The notes under the pieces are model-generated. The model was not told where the DNA came from. It made no database searches and saw only the letters and a list, made by a program, of their open reading frames with translations. A stretch of 64,000 nt of DNA from NCBI GenBank assembly GCA_963736525.1, contig CAVTPF010000002.1:124001-188000 (forward strand), given 5' to 3'. This document shows, one piece after another, positions 25,037 through 33,373 of this stretch. The position numbers were made by a program, and so were the translations under genes. Each line of letters starts with the position of its first letter. Position 1 is the stretch's first letter. Source of the DNA: Bog-473 sp963736525. GTDB lineage: Bacteria > Actinomycetota > Acidimicrobiia > Acidimicrobiales > RAAP-2.

Positions 25037-26217
25037 CAGCGCGCCTTGGGCAGCCCGAGGATCCGCTCGGCGACGATGTTGCGCTGCACCTGTGACGTGC
25101 CGGCGGCGATCGTCAGCGACACGGACTTGAACCACGAATGGAGTTGTTCGCCGTTGCCGAGCGGCGCTCCGTCGGGTCCCACCAAGGGATCGGCGCACAG
25201 CGCACCCCGGTCGAGCACTTCTTGGGCCAGGTCCCCGAGTGCCTGCGCGTGCTCGGAGAACGAGAGCTTGAACACCGAGCCGCCGATGCCCGGGATCCCG
25301 CTCTGTGCCGCCTCGGAGACGGTGCGCTTGGTGAGCGCCCACAGCGCGTCGAACGCCGCGACCAGATGGCCGATCCGCCGGGCCAGGCCGGCGTCCCGGA
25401 GGAGGCCGAGGCGGTGGGCGAGCGCCCGGAGCTCACCCAACAGCCGCACGCACTCGAGCAGGTCGCCCACGAAGGCGGTGCCCCGCTCGAAGGACAGCGT
25501 GACCATGGTGACGCGCCAGCCGTCGTTCTCCTCGCCGACGCGGTTGGCCACCGGGATGCGCACCTCGTTGAGGAAGAGCTCGGCGAACTCGGTGGTCCCT
25601 TCGATGGTGCGCAGCGGCCGGATCTCTATGCCGGGCGCGTCCATCGGCATGATCAGCCAGGTGATGCCGCGGTTGCCCTCGTCGCCGGTCCGCACGAGGA
25701 GCTCGCAGAAGTCGGCGACGAAGGCGTAGGACGTCCAGATCTTCGAACCGGTCACGACGTAGTCGTCGCCGTCGCGCACCGCCCTGGTGCGCAGCGACGC
25801 CAGGTCGCTCCCGGCGTCGGGCTCGCTGAAGCCCTGGCACCACACCTCCTGGCCGCGCAGGATGGGAGGCAGGTGGCGTTCCTTCTGCTCCGGCGTGCCC
25901 TCGGCGATGAGCGTCGGCCCCGCGTGCAGCAGGCCGACGAAATTCACGCCCACGTAGGGCGCCCCGGCCCGCTCGCACTCCTCCTTGAAGATCAGCTGTT
26001 CCACCGGGGAGGCGCCGCGACCGCCGCCCTCGACGGGCCAGTCGACGCCGGCGTAGCCCGCGTCGTAGAGCAGGCGCTGCCAGCGCAGGTCGTAGGCGCG
26101 CCGGGCCGACCAGTCGTCGTGGGGCGGTGGGTCGCCCACCCCGGGCAAGGTGGACGTCAGCCAGCGCCGCAGCTCGTCACGAAACGCCTGCTCGGACGCG
26201 GTGTAGCGCAGGTCCAT
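25036..26217 (-). CDS. acyl-CoA dehydrogenase, larger subunit of a heteromeric pair
   Basis: The 393-residue protein has the full FadE fold: MDLRYTASEQAFRDELRRWL, VWCQGFSEPDAGSDLASLRTRA (FAD and substrate loop), YVVTGSKIWTSYA, ITWLIMPMDAPGIEIRP and a C-terminal AGTSQVQRNIVAERILGLPK. It follows the amidohydrolase gene by 29 bp and overlaps the smaller subunit, so it belongs to the operon controlled from about 27.5 kb. The pair likely introduces a double bond into a steroid-derived CoA thioester. Assignment to a particular FadE number is not justified. Confidence 0.9.
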   Translation of the reverse strand: MDLRYTASEQAFRDELRRWLTSTLPGVGDPPPHDDWSARRAYDLRWQRLLYDAGYAGVDWPVEGGGRGASPVEQLIFKEECERAGAPYVGVNFVGLLHAGPTLIAEGTPEQKERHLPPILRGQEVWCQGFSEPDAGSDLASLRTRAVRDGDDYVVTGSKIWTSYAFVADFCELLVRTGDEGNRGITWLIMPMDAPGIEIRPLRTIEGTTEFAELFLNEVRIPVANRVGEENDGWRVTMVTLSFERGTAFVGDLLECVRLLGELRALAHRLGLLRDAGLARRIGHLVAAFDALWALTKRTVSEAAQSGIPGIGGSVFKLSFSEHAQALGDLAQEVLDRGALCADPLVGPDGAPLGNGEQLHSWFKSVSLTIAAGTSQVQRNIVAERILGLPKAR

Positions 26218-26246
26218 GCGTCAGGGGTGCTGCGGCCCGCCGGGGG

Positions 26247-27449
26247 TCAGGCGACCAGGTCGAGGCCGAACAGCCGGATGGCGTTGCCTCGCACGATCTT
26301 GCGGCGCTGCGCGTCGGTCAGCTCCGCCATCTGCTCCTCGGCGATCTCCTTGGTCCGCGGCCAGGTCGAGTCCGAATGCGGGTAGTCGGACTCGTAGGTG
26401 ATGTTGTCCTCGCCGATCTCCTCCACCGAGCGCAGGCCGTGGGCGTCGTCGAAGAAGCACCCCCACACGTGGTCCGGGAAGTAGCTCGACGGCTTCTCGG
26501 GCACGATGTCCGCCACGCCGGCCCAGCCGCGGTTGTCCTCCCACACCCGGTCGGCCCGCTCCAGGATGTAGGGGATCCAGCCGATCTGGCCCTCCGAGTA
26601 GGCCACCTTCAGGTCCGGGAAACGGACGAAGACGCCGCTGAAGAGGAAGTCGACCAGGGAGAAGGTGGCGTTCGTGTGCGTCAGGGTCGAGCCCACCGCC
26701 GGTGGCGCATCCGGTGACGTCGAGGGCATCTTCGACGAGCTGCCGATGTGCATGTTGACGATGGTCCGGGTCTCCGCGCAGGCCCGGAAGAAGGGGTCCC
26801 AGTAGTGGTCCGGGTCGTGCACGCTCGGCAGGCCCAGGAAGGGCGGGATCTCGCTGAAGCAGACGGCCCGCACGCCGCGCGCTGCGTTGCGCCGCACCTC
26901 CGCTGCGGCCAGCTCGACGTCCCACAGCGGAATGAGGCACAGCGGGATGAGACGGCCGCCCGAGTCGCCGCACCACTCCTCGACCATCCAGTCGTTGTAG
27001 GCCTTCACGCAGAGCAGCCCCAGCTCCTTGTCCTTGGCCTCCGTGAACGTCTGGCCGCAGAAGCGGGGAAAGGTGGGGAAGCACAGCGCCGCCTCGATGT
27101 GGTTGGCGTCCATGTCGTCCAGGCGGGGCTTCACCTCGTAGGAGCCCGGCCGCATGTCCTCGTAGGTGACGCCCTTCATGGTCACCTCGTCGCGCGGCAC
27201 GCCCACGGCGGAGTCGACCCGCAACAGCGGCCGCTTGAGGTCCTCGTAGTACCACCAGTCGACGGGCAGGCCCTCGGCACCCGGCTTGACCTTCAGCTGT
27301 CCGCCACGGAATTCGACCTCGGGCATCGGCGCCCGCACGATCCGCGGGCCCACCTCGGCGTACTTGGACGGGAGGCGGTCCTGCCACACGTTGGGCGGCT
27401 CGACCACGTGGTCGTCGACCGAGATGATCATGGGCAGGGGCTCAGCCAT
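26247..27449 (-). CDS. amidohydrolase family protein (COG2159 type)
   Basis: The 400-residue protein is a metal-dependent amidohydrolase: IISVDDHVVEPPNVW (first His pair as a DHxxEP variant), DMDANHIEAALCFPTFPRFC, RTIVNMHIGSSSK, RFPDLKVAYSEGQIGWIPY and ITYESDYPHSDSTWP with the catalytic Asp. The family includes decarboxylases and C-C hydrolases acting on ring-cleavage products. It heads the four-gene operon with two acyl-CoA dehydrogenases and an LLM enzyme. The operator-like palindrome lies 23 bp upstream. ATG 27449 is chosen; ATG 27455 is two codons earlier. Confidence 0.87.
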   Translation of the reverse strand: MAEPLPMIISVDDHVVEPPNVWQDRLPSKYAEVGPRIVRAPMPEVEFRGGQLKVKPGAEGLPVDWWYYEDLKRPLLRVDSAVGVPRDEVTMKGVTYEDMRPGSYEVKPRLDDMDANHIEAALCFPTFPRFCGQTFTEAKDKELGLLCVKAYNDWMVEEWCGDSGGRLIPLCLIPLWDVELAAAEVRRNAARGVRAVCFSEIPPFLGLPSVHDPDHYWDPFFRACAETRTIVNMHIGSSSKMPSTSPDAPPAVGSTLTHTNATFSLVDFLFSGVFVRFPDLKVAYSEGQIGWIPYILERADRVWEDNRGWAGVADIVPEKPSSYFPDHVWGCFFDDAHGLRSVEEIGEDNITYESDYPHSDSTWPRTKEIAEEQMAELTDAQRRKIVRGNAIRLFGLDLVA

Positions 27450-27471
27450 GGCCATGGAGCGTAGCCCGCAC

Positions 27472-27486
27472 CTGACGGGGCGTCAG
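27472..27486. promoter_or_regulatory. TGACGNNNCGTCA operator-like palindrome, copy 2
   Basis: CTGACGGGGCGTCAG has perfect 6-bp arms around three bases. It lies just upstream of the amidohydrolase-led operon. The only genes facing it are that operon and, with its end 35 bp away, the dienelactone hydrolase gene. Confidence 0.6.
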
Positions 27487-27520
27487 AAGCGGCGGCGCCC
27501 GCTGCTCAGAACACCTCGTC

Positions 27521-28237
27521 TCACCCGAGCACCTCGTCGAACAGGTCGAGCATGGCCTGCCAGGAGCGACGGTCGGTCGGCTCGTGGTAGGCGATGCCCG
27601 GGATGCCCACCGTCTCGGCGCCGGGCCGGGTGAAGGAGTGCACCGCCCCGCCGTAGACGTAGAGCTGCCAGTCCACCTCGCCGGCCCGCATCTCCTCCTC
27701 GAAGCCGCGCCGCTGGGCGTTGTCGACGATGGGGTCGTCGGCGCCGATGAGCGCCAGCACCTTCCCGACGATGTTGCGGGCGTCCTCCGGGCGCGCCGTG
27801 GCGAGCCCGGCATGGAAGCCGACGACCGCCTTGAGGTCGGCGCCGCCGCGCGCCAGCTCCAGCGACAGCGTGCCGCCGAAGCAGTAGCCGATGGCGGCCA
27901 GGCGGTCGGTGTCGGCGCGGGCCTCGGCGCGCAGCACGTCGAGCCCGGCGGTGCCGATGGCCCGGGTGCGCAGCGGATCGGCCGACAGCTCGCCCAGGCG
28001 GGCCATCATCTGCTCGCGGTCGGTGAGCGGGCGACCGTCGCCGTGATAGTCGAGGGCGAAGGCGACGTAGCCGAGCTCGGCGAGCCGGGTGGCCCGGGAG
28101 CGGCCGAAGTCGTCGAGCCCCGGCCCCTCGTGGGAGACGAGGACGCCGGGGCGCCGATCGGTGCCGTCGGGCAGGGCGAGGGTGCCGACCATGGTGCGGC
28201 CGTCGGCGTCGTACGCGATGTCGCGGGTGGTGACCAT
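27521..28237 (-). CDS. dienelactone hydrolase family protein
   Basis: The 238-residue alpha/beta-hydrolase has the dienelactone-hydrolase nucleophile elbow with cysteine (IGYCFGGTLSLELA), the Glu in LVSHEGPGLDD, the Asp in ALIGADDPIVD and the His in YGGAVHSFT. Canonical members open dienelactone rings; many homologues act on other esters or lactones. It ends 35 bp from the operator at 27472-27486 and is read in the same direction as the amidohydrolase operon, so it may or may not share its control. Confidence 0.88.
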   Translation of the reverse strand: MVTTRDIAYDADGRTMVGTLALPDGTDRRPGVLVSHEGPGLDDFGRSRATRLAELGYVAFALDYHGDGRPLTDREQMMARLGELSADPLRTRAIGTAGLDVLRAEARADTDRLAAIGYCFGGTLSLELARGGADLKAVVGFHAGLATARPEDARNIVGKVLALIGADDPIVDNAQRRGFEEEMRAGEVDWQLYVYGGAVHSFTRPGAETVGIPGIAYHEPTDRRSWQAMLDLFDEVLG

Positions 28238-28306
28238 GGGCGCACGGTAGCGCCCGCTGCGGTGCAGCTCACAGTTCCCTCACATGCGGTGGTCACACTG
28301 GGTGAC

Positions 28307-29554
28307 GTGTCGAGGTGTGACGGAAGCCCCGTCGCGTGCCCGCCGGGTGCCCGGGCAGCGGCCGTCATCGTCGCGGTGGTGCTCGCCCTCGCGGCCGGCG
28401 TCGATGCCGGAGCGGCCCCAGCGCCACCGCCAGCGCCAGCGCCAGCGCCACCCGCCGCCTACCAGGTGGCCTACGCGGGCGTGCAGTCCGAGGTGCGGGG
28501 CTTCGCCGCGCTGGCGCCCTCGAGCCCGTGGCACCCCCGCACGACCGTGGGCACCGAGCTGCTCGCCGCCAACGGGAACATCGGCCAGGCGCTGCTCGGT
28601 CCCCGCGCGCTCGAGAGCGTCGGCGTGGAGCTGCACGCCTTCCAGCACCTCGGGGTCCAGGGGGTGACGGTGGACGTGTCGTATCCCCTCCTGCTCGCCA
28701 CCACGCCCGGGCACTCCGGGTATCTCGCCTTCTACGAGAGCGTGGCCCGCGACGTCCGACGGGACCACATGGTGCTGTCGGTCGAGGAGAACCCCGTCTT
28801 CGCCGGCACGCCCCTCACCGCGCTCCAGCTCAGCTATGCGGGCCTCACCCTCGAGAGCTACGCGCAGGGAGAGCGCGAGGAGGCGCAGGTCATCGTCGAC
28901 GACCTCCGTCCCGCATACCTGTCCCTGCTCACCGAACCGGACACCTTCACCGACGCGCTGGGTGTCGACGTGGACAGCCCCACCCTGGCGGCCCAGCTCG
29001 TGCGGCGCGAGCTGAGCGGGCTCCGGCGCGGCAGCACGCTGGTGGGCGCCGGGACGGGCACCTGGAGCGACCCGGCCATCGACCGGGCGCTGCTGGCACA
29101 GACCTCCATCGACTATCTCGACGTGCACGTGTATCCCCTCGGCCCGCAGGAGATCGCCAATCTGCGTGCCGACACGTCCGCGGCGAAGGTGGCCCACAAG
29201 CCTCTCGTCATGGACGAGACCTGGCTGGACAAGCCGTCGCCGGGGGAGGGCGAGGGCCCCGCCGGCGCACCGGCCGAGCTCCAGGTGAAGAGCTACAGCT
29301 TCTGGGAGCCGCTCGACGAGTCCTACGTGCAGGCCATGACCGCGTACGTCCGAGCGGAGGGTTACCGCTACGTCTCCTATTTCGACGGGGCGCGGGCGTT
29401 CTTCGGGTACCTGACCTGGTCGCCCGCGTTGGCGACCGCGTCCTACGCGGATTTCACGCACGAGTACAACCAGCTGGTCGGGGCGAACATGCTCGCCGGC
29501 ACCGTGTCCGGCACGGGCCACGTGCTCTCGGACCTCCTCGAGCGGCCAGCGTAA
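28307..29554 (+). CDS. secreted protein with glycoside-hydrolase-like TIM barrel
   Basis: The product of about 415 residues has an N-terminal signal sequence (ARAAAVIVAVVLALAAGVDAG), a proline/alanine linker and a large extracellular domain. The order FAALAPSSPW, GVTVDVSYPLLL, LSVEENPVF, YLDVHVYPLG and PLVMDETWLDKPS resembles a clan-A glycoside-hydrolase barrel, with glutamates in VEEN and DETW at plausible acid/base and nucleophile positions. No specific family is recognised, and it may bind rather than cut sugars. GTG 28307 is the chosen start; the longer open frame is a shadow of the divergent hydrolase gene. Confidence 0.7.
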   Translation: MSRCDGSPVACPPGARAAAVIVAVVLALAAGVDAGAAPAPPPAPAPAPPAAYQVAYAGVQSEVRGFAALAPSSPWHPRTTVGTELLAANGNIGQALLGPRALESVGVELHAFQHLGVQGVTVDVSYPLLLATTPGHSGYLAFYESVARDVRRDHMVLSVEENPVFAGTPLTALQLSYAGLTLESYAQGEREEAQVIVDDLRPAYLSLLTEPDTFTDALGVDVDSPTLAAQLVRRELSGLRRGSTLVGAGTGTWSDPAIDRALLAQTSIDYLDVHVYPLGPQEIANLRADTSAAKVAHKPLVMDETWLDKPSPGEGEGPAGAPAELQVKSYSFWEPLDESYVQAMTAYVRAEGYRYVSYFDGARAFFGYLTWSPALATASYADFTHEYNQLVGANMLAGTVSGTGHVLSDLLERPA

Positions 29555-29624
29555 ATTCGAGCCCGGCCCAGCCCGGCCCGCCCCGTGCGGCGGCCCCACC
29601 CCGGCTGCACGCCATACTGTCGCG

Positions 29625-30788
29625 ATGCGCGTGGAGGACCGCCGCCACCTGCAATTGGGATTGGCGGCCGCGCTGGTGGCGCCGGTTGCGCTGCTGCTGG
29701 GTGCCTGCGGTTCGGGCCCGGCGACCCCGCATGCGAACACGCAGACCTCGCACCCCTCCGGCTCGGTCCCGGCCGCGGCGGCAACCACGACCACCGCGAC
29801 CCCGGCCTCCACGCTCCCGGCGCTGCCGACGACGGGTCCGCTGCAGGCGGGATCCCCCATCGCGCTTCCCTTCTCCGCCGACCGCGTCACCGCGGCCGAG
29901 AGCCCCGACGGCGCGGTGTTCGCGGCTCCGCAGGACCCGACCAACCCGGCGCCCGCGATCGCCTGGGCGGTGGACGGCAACGGCCCGGCCGCCATCGCGG
30001 AGCACGTGCCGACGGGCATCGCCGCGCTCGCCGCGGACGGCACCAACCTCTACGCCGCCACCTACTCCACCGTGTACGCCTACAACAGGGCGAGCGGGAA
30101 CCAGGACGGACAGTGGACGATGCCGACCGTCAACGCGGCCAACAGCTCCGACGCCGATCTGGTCTCCATGGCGGCGGCCGGCGGCGCCGTGCTCGTGTCG
30201 GTGACGCAGGGCGACACCGTCAGCGTCTACCGGATCAATCCCGCCTCGTCGGCGTCGCCGCACCTGCTGGTCCGCGGGCTCGGCGACGCCATCGGCCCCG
30301 ACGGTTCCGTCTACTACGAGAGCACCGCCCACCGCCTGACGGTGTTGCGACCCAACGGCGCCACCGTCACCGGTCCGGCGCTGGCCGACACACCCAACGG
30401 CCTGGGCGGCGGCGTGCAGTACGTCGACGTCGTCGCCGGCGGTGCCGTCTGGGTCAGCGAGCCGGCCGGCCAGGGCCTCGATGCCCAGTACGCCACCTTC
30501 GACTCCTCCACGCTCGGCGCGCTCGGGTCCTACAGCGGCTCCGTCACCAGCAGCGTGGTCGACAGCGCTGCCGGGCCGCTGGTCCTGGAGCCGGCCGGCA
30601 CCGGCGCGTCCTGCCCACAACCTGCGGCGGGCACGTCCCCGATGTCGTGCGTCCTGCGCATCGACCAGCACGGCAACGTGAGCGACCCGGTGAGCGTCGG
30701 GGCCGCCGTCACCCTGCTCGGCCCCGCCCCCTCCGTCGTGGTGTCCGACACCTCGACCGGCCAGTTCGACCTGCTGCGCCTGTCCTAG
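29625..30788 (+). CDS. lipoprotein with repeated beta-rich domain
   Basis: The 387-residue protein starts with a lipoprotein signal peptide (VAPVALLLGACGSG, lipobox cysteine near residue 28), then a threonine/alanine/proline linker of about 45 residues. The rest is made of short repeated strands (IAALAADGTNLYAATYSTVYAYNRASG, AAAGGAVLVSVTQGDTVSVYRI, GPDGSVYYESTAHRLTVLRP), like a beta-propeller. It is probably anchored outside the membrane. It follows the secreted TIM-barrel gene by 70 bp on the same strand. Function is unknown. Confidence 0.75.
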   Translation: MRVEDRRHLQLGLAAALVAPVALLLGACGSGPATPHANTQTSHPSGSVPAAAATTTTATPASTLPALPTTGPLQAGSPIALPFSADRVTAAESPDGAVFAAPQDPTNPAPAIAWAVDGNGPAAIAEHVPTGIAALAADGTNLYAATYSTVYAYNRASGNQDGQWTMPTVNAANSSDADLVSMAAAGGAVLVSVTQGDTVSVYRINPASSASPHLLVRGLGDAIGPDGSVYYESTAHRLTVLRPNGATVTGPALADTPNGLGGGVQYVDVVAGGAVWVSEPAGQGLDAQYATFDSSTLGALGSYSGSVTSSVVDSAAGPLVLEPAGTGASCPQPAAGTSPMSCVLRIDQHGNVSDPVSVGAAVTLLGPAPSVVVSDTSTGQFDLLRLS

Positions 30789-30798
30789 CGCCCACCCG

Positions 30799-31467
30799 TC
30801 AGGCGATCGCCTCGGGTGGGGGCCCGGCCCCCGGGGGTTCGAAGGACGCCTGGAACAGGATGGCACTGGCCAGGCTGCGATGCGGCCGCCAGGGCTCCGC
30901 GATCTCCAGCACCTCGCCCGGCGTGGGGAGCCGCGCCAGCCCGTAGGCGCGCTGGATGATCTTGCGCAACGCGAGGTCGCCCGGCAGCACGACGTCGGGG
31001 CGGTCCAGGGCGATGATCAGCATCCCGTGCACCGTCCACGGCCCGATGCCGGGGATCCCCGTCAGGCGCCGCTCGATCTCCTCGTCCGACGTCGCGCGCA
31101 GCTGGTCGTCGGACAGCGACCCGTCGGCGAAGGCCGCCGCCACGGTCCGCAACGTGTCGGCCTTGCGCCCCGAGAGCCCGGTCTCTCGGAAGGCGGCTCC
31201 GTCCATGGCCAGCAGCTCGGCCGGCTCGGGGAGCCGGCCGTCGAAGGGCGCGCACAGACGGTCGAGGATGCGGCGGGTCGATGCGACCGACAGCTGCTGG
31301 CCGATGACCTGGAACACGATGGCACCGAAGGCGTCCATCGGCGGCAGGTCGCGCAGCCACGCCCGCGGGTCGAAGTCCCGATGCGCGGCGATGAGCCGTG
31401 CCAGCACCGGGTCGACCCGGCTCAGGTGCGTGAGCGCCGCACTCGTCTCCGCGCGGCGCCGCGCCAT
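30799..31467 (-). CDS. DNA-3-methyladenine glycosylase II-like (AlkA, HhH-GPD)
   Basis: The 222-residue protein is a helix-hairpin-helix glycosylase: AIVFQVIGQQLSVAST, the hairpin LTGIPGIGPWTVHGMLI and the catalytic Asp in VVLPGDLALRKIIQRAYG. EPWRPHRSLASAILFQ is the usual end of AlkA-type enzymes. It removes alkylated bases from DNA. Its ATG overlaps the stop of the preceding SDR by one base. Two other alkylation-repair genes lie about 1.5 kb upstream on the same strand. Confidence 0.9.
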   Translation of the reverse strand: MARRRAETSAALTHLSRVDPVLARLIAAHRDFDPRAWLRDLPPMDAFGAIVFQVIGQQLSVASTRRILDRLCAPFDGRLPEPAELLAMDGAAFRETGLSGRKADTLRTVAAAFADGSLSDDQLRATSDEEIERRLTGIPGIGPWTVHGMLIIALDRPDVVLPGDLALRKIIQRAYGLARLPTPGEVLEIAEPWRPHRSLASAILFQASFEPPGAGPPPEAIA

Positions 31468-32279
31468 CAGTAGTGCATGGAGACGCCGCCGTTGGGGCTC
31501 AGCAGCTGCCCGGTCACGAAGCTGCTGGCGTCGGCGGCCAGATACAGGACGCAGTATGCGACGTCGGAGGTGGCTCCGACCCGTCGCATGGGGGCAAAGC
31601 GCGCCATTGGCGCCAAGGTGGCGGCCTTGGCCTCCTCGTTCACGGTGCCGTCGGGGTTCGTGTAGTAGCGCGCCGTCATGTTGGTCGGGATGAAGCCCGG
31701 CGCCACGGAGTTGACCCGCACGCCGTGCTGACCGACCTCGACGGCCATCGACTGGGTCAGCTGGGCGACGCCCGCCTTGCAGATGGCGTAGGGCCCGATG
31801 CCGGGCGAGGGCGCCAAGACGGCGGCGGACGCCATGTTGATGATGGAGCCGCCGCGCTGCGCCACCATCGCCTTTCCGGCGGCCTGGCATCCGTAGAGCA
31901 CCCCCTTGAGGTTCACCGACAGGATGCGGTCGAACTCGTCGGGGTCGACGTCGATGATGGAGCTGTCGATCATGATGCCGGCGATGTTGCACATGACGTG
32001 CAGGCCGCCGTGGCGCGCCACGATGTGCTCCACGAGTGTCGCGGCCGCGCCGCGCGCCGACACGTCCAGCGCGGCACTCTCCGCTGTCGCCCCCTGGGAC
32101 ATGATCGCGCTCGCCGTCTCGGCCGCCGCGGCTGCATTGATGTCGGCACAGACCACGGTGGCGCCGGCGACGGCCAAGACCTCGGCCGTCGTCCGGCCGA
32201 TGCCGCTGCCCGCCCCGGTGACGAGGGCCACCCGGCCGGTCAGATCGAACGCGTCGTGCACACTCTTGGCGGTTTCCAC
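31467..32279 (-). CDS. SDR family oxidoreductase
   Basis: The 270-residue protein is a classical SDR with VALVTGAGSGIGRTTAEVL, CADINAAAAAETA (acidic, so NAD preference), CNIAGIM, NMASAAVL, the catalytic YAICK and VRVNSVAPGFIPTNM. It resembles actinobacterial SDRs annotated as 3-oxoacyl-ACP reductase or hydroxysteroid dehydrogenase-like. Substrate is unknown. It is coupled by a one-base overlap to the downstream AlkA-like gene, probably by chance packing. Confidence 0.88.
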   Translation of the reverse strand: METAKSVHDAFDLTGRVALVTGAGSGIGRTTAEVLAVAGATVVCADINAAAAAETASAIMSQGATAESAALDVSARGAAATLVEHIVARHGGLHVMCNIAGIMIDSSIIDVDPDEFDRILSVNLKGVLYGCQAAGKAMVAQRGGSIINMASAAVLAPSPGIGPYAICKAGVAQLTQSMAVEVGQHGVRVNSVAPGFIPTNMTARYYTNPDGTVNEEAKAATLAPMARFAPMRRVGATSDVAYCVLYLAADASSFVTGQLLSPNGGVSMHY

Positions 32280-32325
32280 CGGCGCACCTTACGTGCCCGT
32301 GGGCGATCCCATCGGGCCGCTCCCA

Positions 32326-32808
32326 TCAGGCTGCGTCCGCCCGGGGCTCGATGCGGTACACCGGGTACCCGGGCGCGACACGCGCGAACGCCTGCAGCGG
32401 CGCCCGCCGGTCGACCGGGATGTGGGGCCGAGCTCCGGGGGCCAGCGCGAGGTAGCGGCGGAGGATGGGCGCCCGCAACGCCGGCTCGACCTCGACCAGT
32501 TGGACGGCTTCGCGTCTGCCGTGGCGCAACTCGGCCCGGCCGCCGTCGGCTTCGAGGTTGCGCACCCAGTTCGCTCCTGGTCCCAGCATGGACACGAGGT
32601 AGCGTTCCCCGTCGTAGTCGGCGATGACGACGGGGAGGGAGACGGGGTTCCCGCTGCGGCGTCCGCGGACCTCGAGCGTCCCGGCCCGGGCCGGCAGGAG
32701 GCCGGCCGAGAACGCCAGGGCCGACAGACGGTTCTGCAGCCGGGCCCAGCGGTTCGGCCGCCCGCCCTTGTACATCCAGCGCACGTAGTCGCCGTAGGTC
32801 CTCCTCAT
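32326..32808 (-). CDS. nitroreductase/deazaflavin-dependent (Ddn-like) oxidoreductase
   Basis: The 160-residue protein belongs to the split-barrel Ddn/FDOR family (DUF385): GTLEVRGRRSGNPVSLPVVIADYDGERYLVSMLGPGANWVRNLEADG is the typical F420-binding core. Members use reduced F420 to reduce quinones or unsaturated compounds. The length is typical. It lies between an SDR and the alkyltransferase gene. Together with two LLM enzymes, it implies that the organism makes F420. Confidence 0.87.
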   Translation of the reverse strand: MRRTYGDYVRWMYKGGRPNRWARLQNRLSALAFSAGLLPARAGTLEVRGRRSGNPVSLPVVIADYDGERYLVSMLGPGANWVRNLEADGGRAELRHGRREAVQLVEVEPALRAPILRRYLALAPGARPHIPVDRRAPLQAFARVAPGYPVYRIEPRADAA

Positions 32809-32857
32809 GAGCCGATGGTGCGGCGGCCGCGCCGGGGCCGCCAGAGTCGTTGTGCCT

Positions 32858-33373
32858 TTACCCGGTGGGCCTCTCCGCAGTCACGCCCTCGAGCGCCAGG
32901 AGGGTGCGCTTGACCTTCAGACCGCCCCCGTAGCCCCCGATGCCGTTGCTCGCCAGCACGCGATGGCAGGGAACGATGACCGGGACGGGGTTGCGGCCGT
33001 TGGCCTGGCCCACGGCCCGCGGCCCGTTCGGCCGCCCGACCCGGCGGGCCAGCTCCCCGTAGCTGATGGTCTGGCCGTAGGGGATGCGGCGCAGCTCGGC
33101 CCACACCTCTTGCTGAAACGGAGTGCCGTCCAGCTCGAGGGGGATGTCGAACTCCTTGCGCTCACCGGCGAAGTACTCCTCCAGCTGCGTGGCCGTCTCC
33201 TTCAAGACGGGGGGGACGTCGTCGACGTCACGGCGTCCGTGCCGGCGCTCGTGGGGCAGCCAGACGCCGATCAGCACGTCGCCGTCGCCTTCGAGCACGA
33301 GGCGGCCGATCGGTGTGTCGAGGGGCATGGTGGCGGTGGCGGTGGCGGTGGCGGTGGTCCGGGTGGTCTTCAT
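32858..33373 (-). CDS. ogt: methylated-DNA--protein-cysteine S-methyltransferase (Ogt-like)
   Basis: The 171-residue protein has the suicide-cysteine motif VPVIVPCHRVLAS, the HTH region TPFQQEVWAELRRIPYGQTISYGELARRVGRP and GGYGGGLKVKRTLLALEG. It repairs O6-alkylguanine by transferring the alkyl group to its cysteine. With ATG 33373 it overlaps the Ada-AlkA gene by ATGA, but the first 15 residues are then threonine/alanine repeats from a GGTGGC hexamer run. MPLDTPIGRLVL at ATG 33328 is the usual family start and may be the true one. Confidence 0.92.
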   Translation of the reverse strand: MKTTRTTATATATATMPLDTPIGRLVLEGDGDVLIGVWLPHERRHGRRDVDDVPPVLKETATQLEEYFAGERKEFDIPLELDGTPFQQEVWAELRRIPYGQTISYGELARRVGRPNGPRAVGQANGRNPVPVIVPCHRVLASNGIGGYGGGLKVKRTLLALEGVTAERPTG

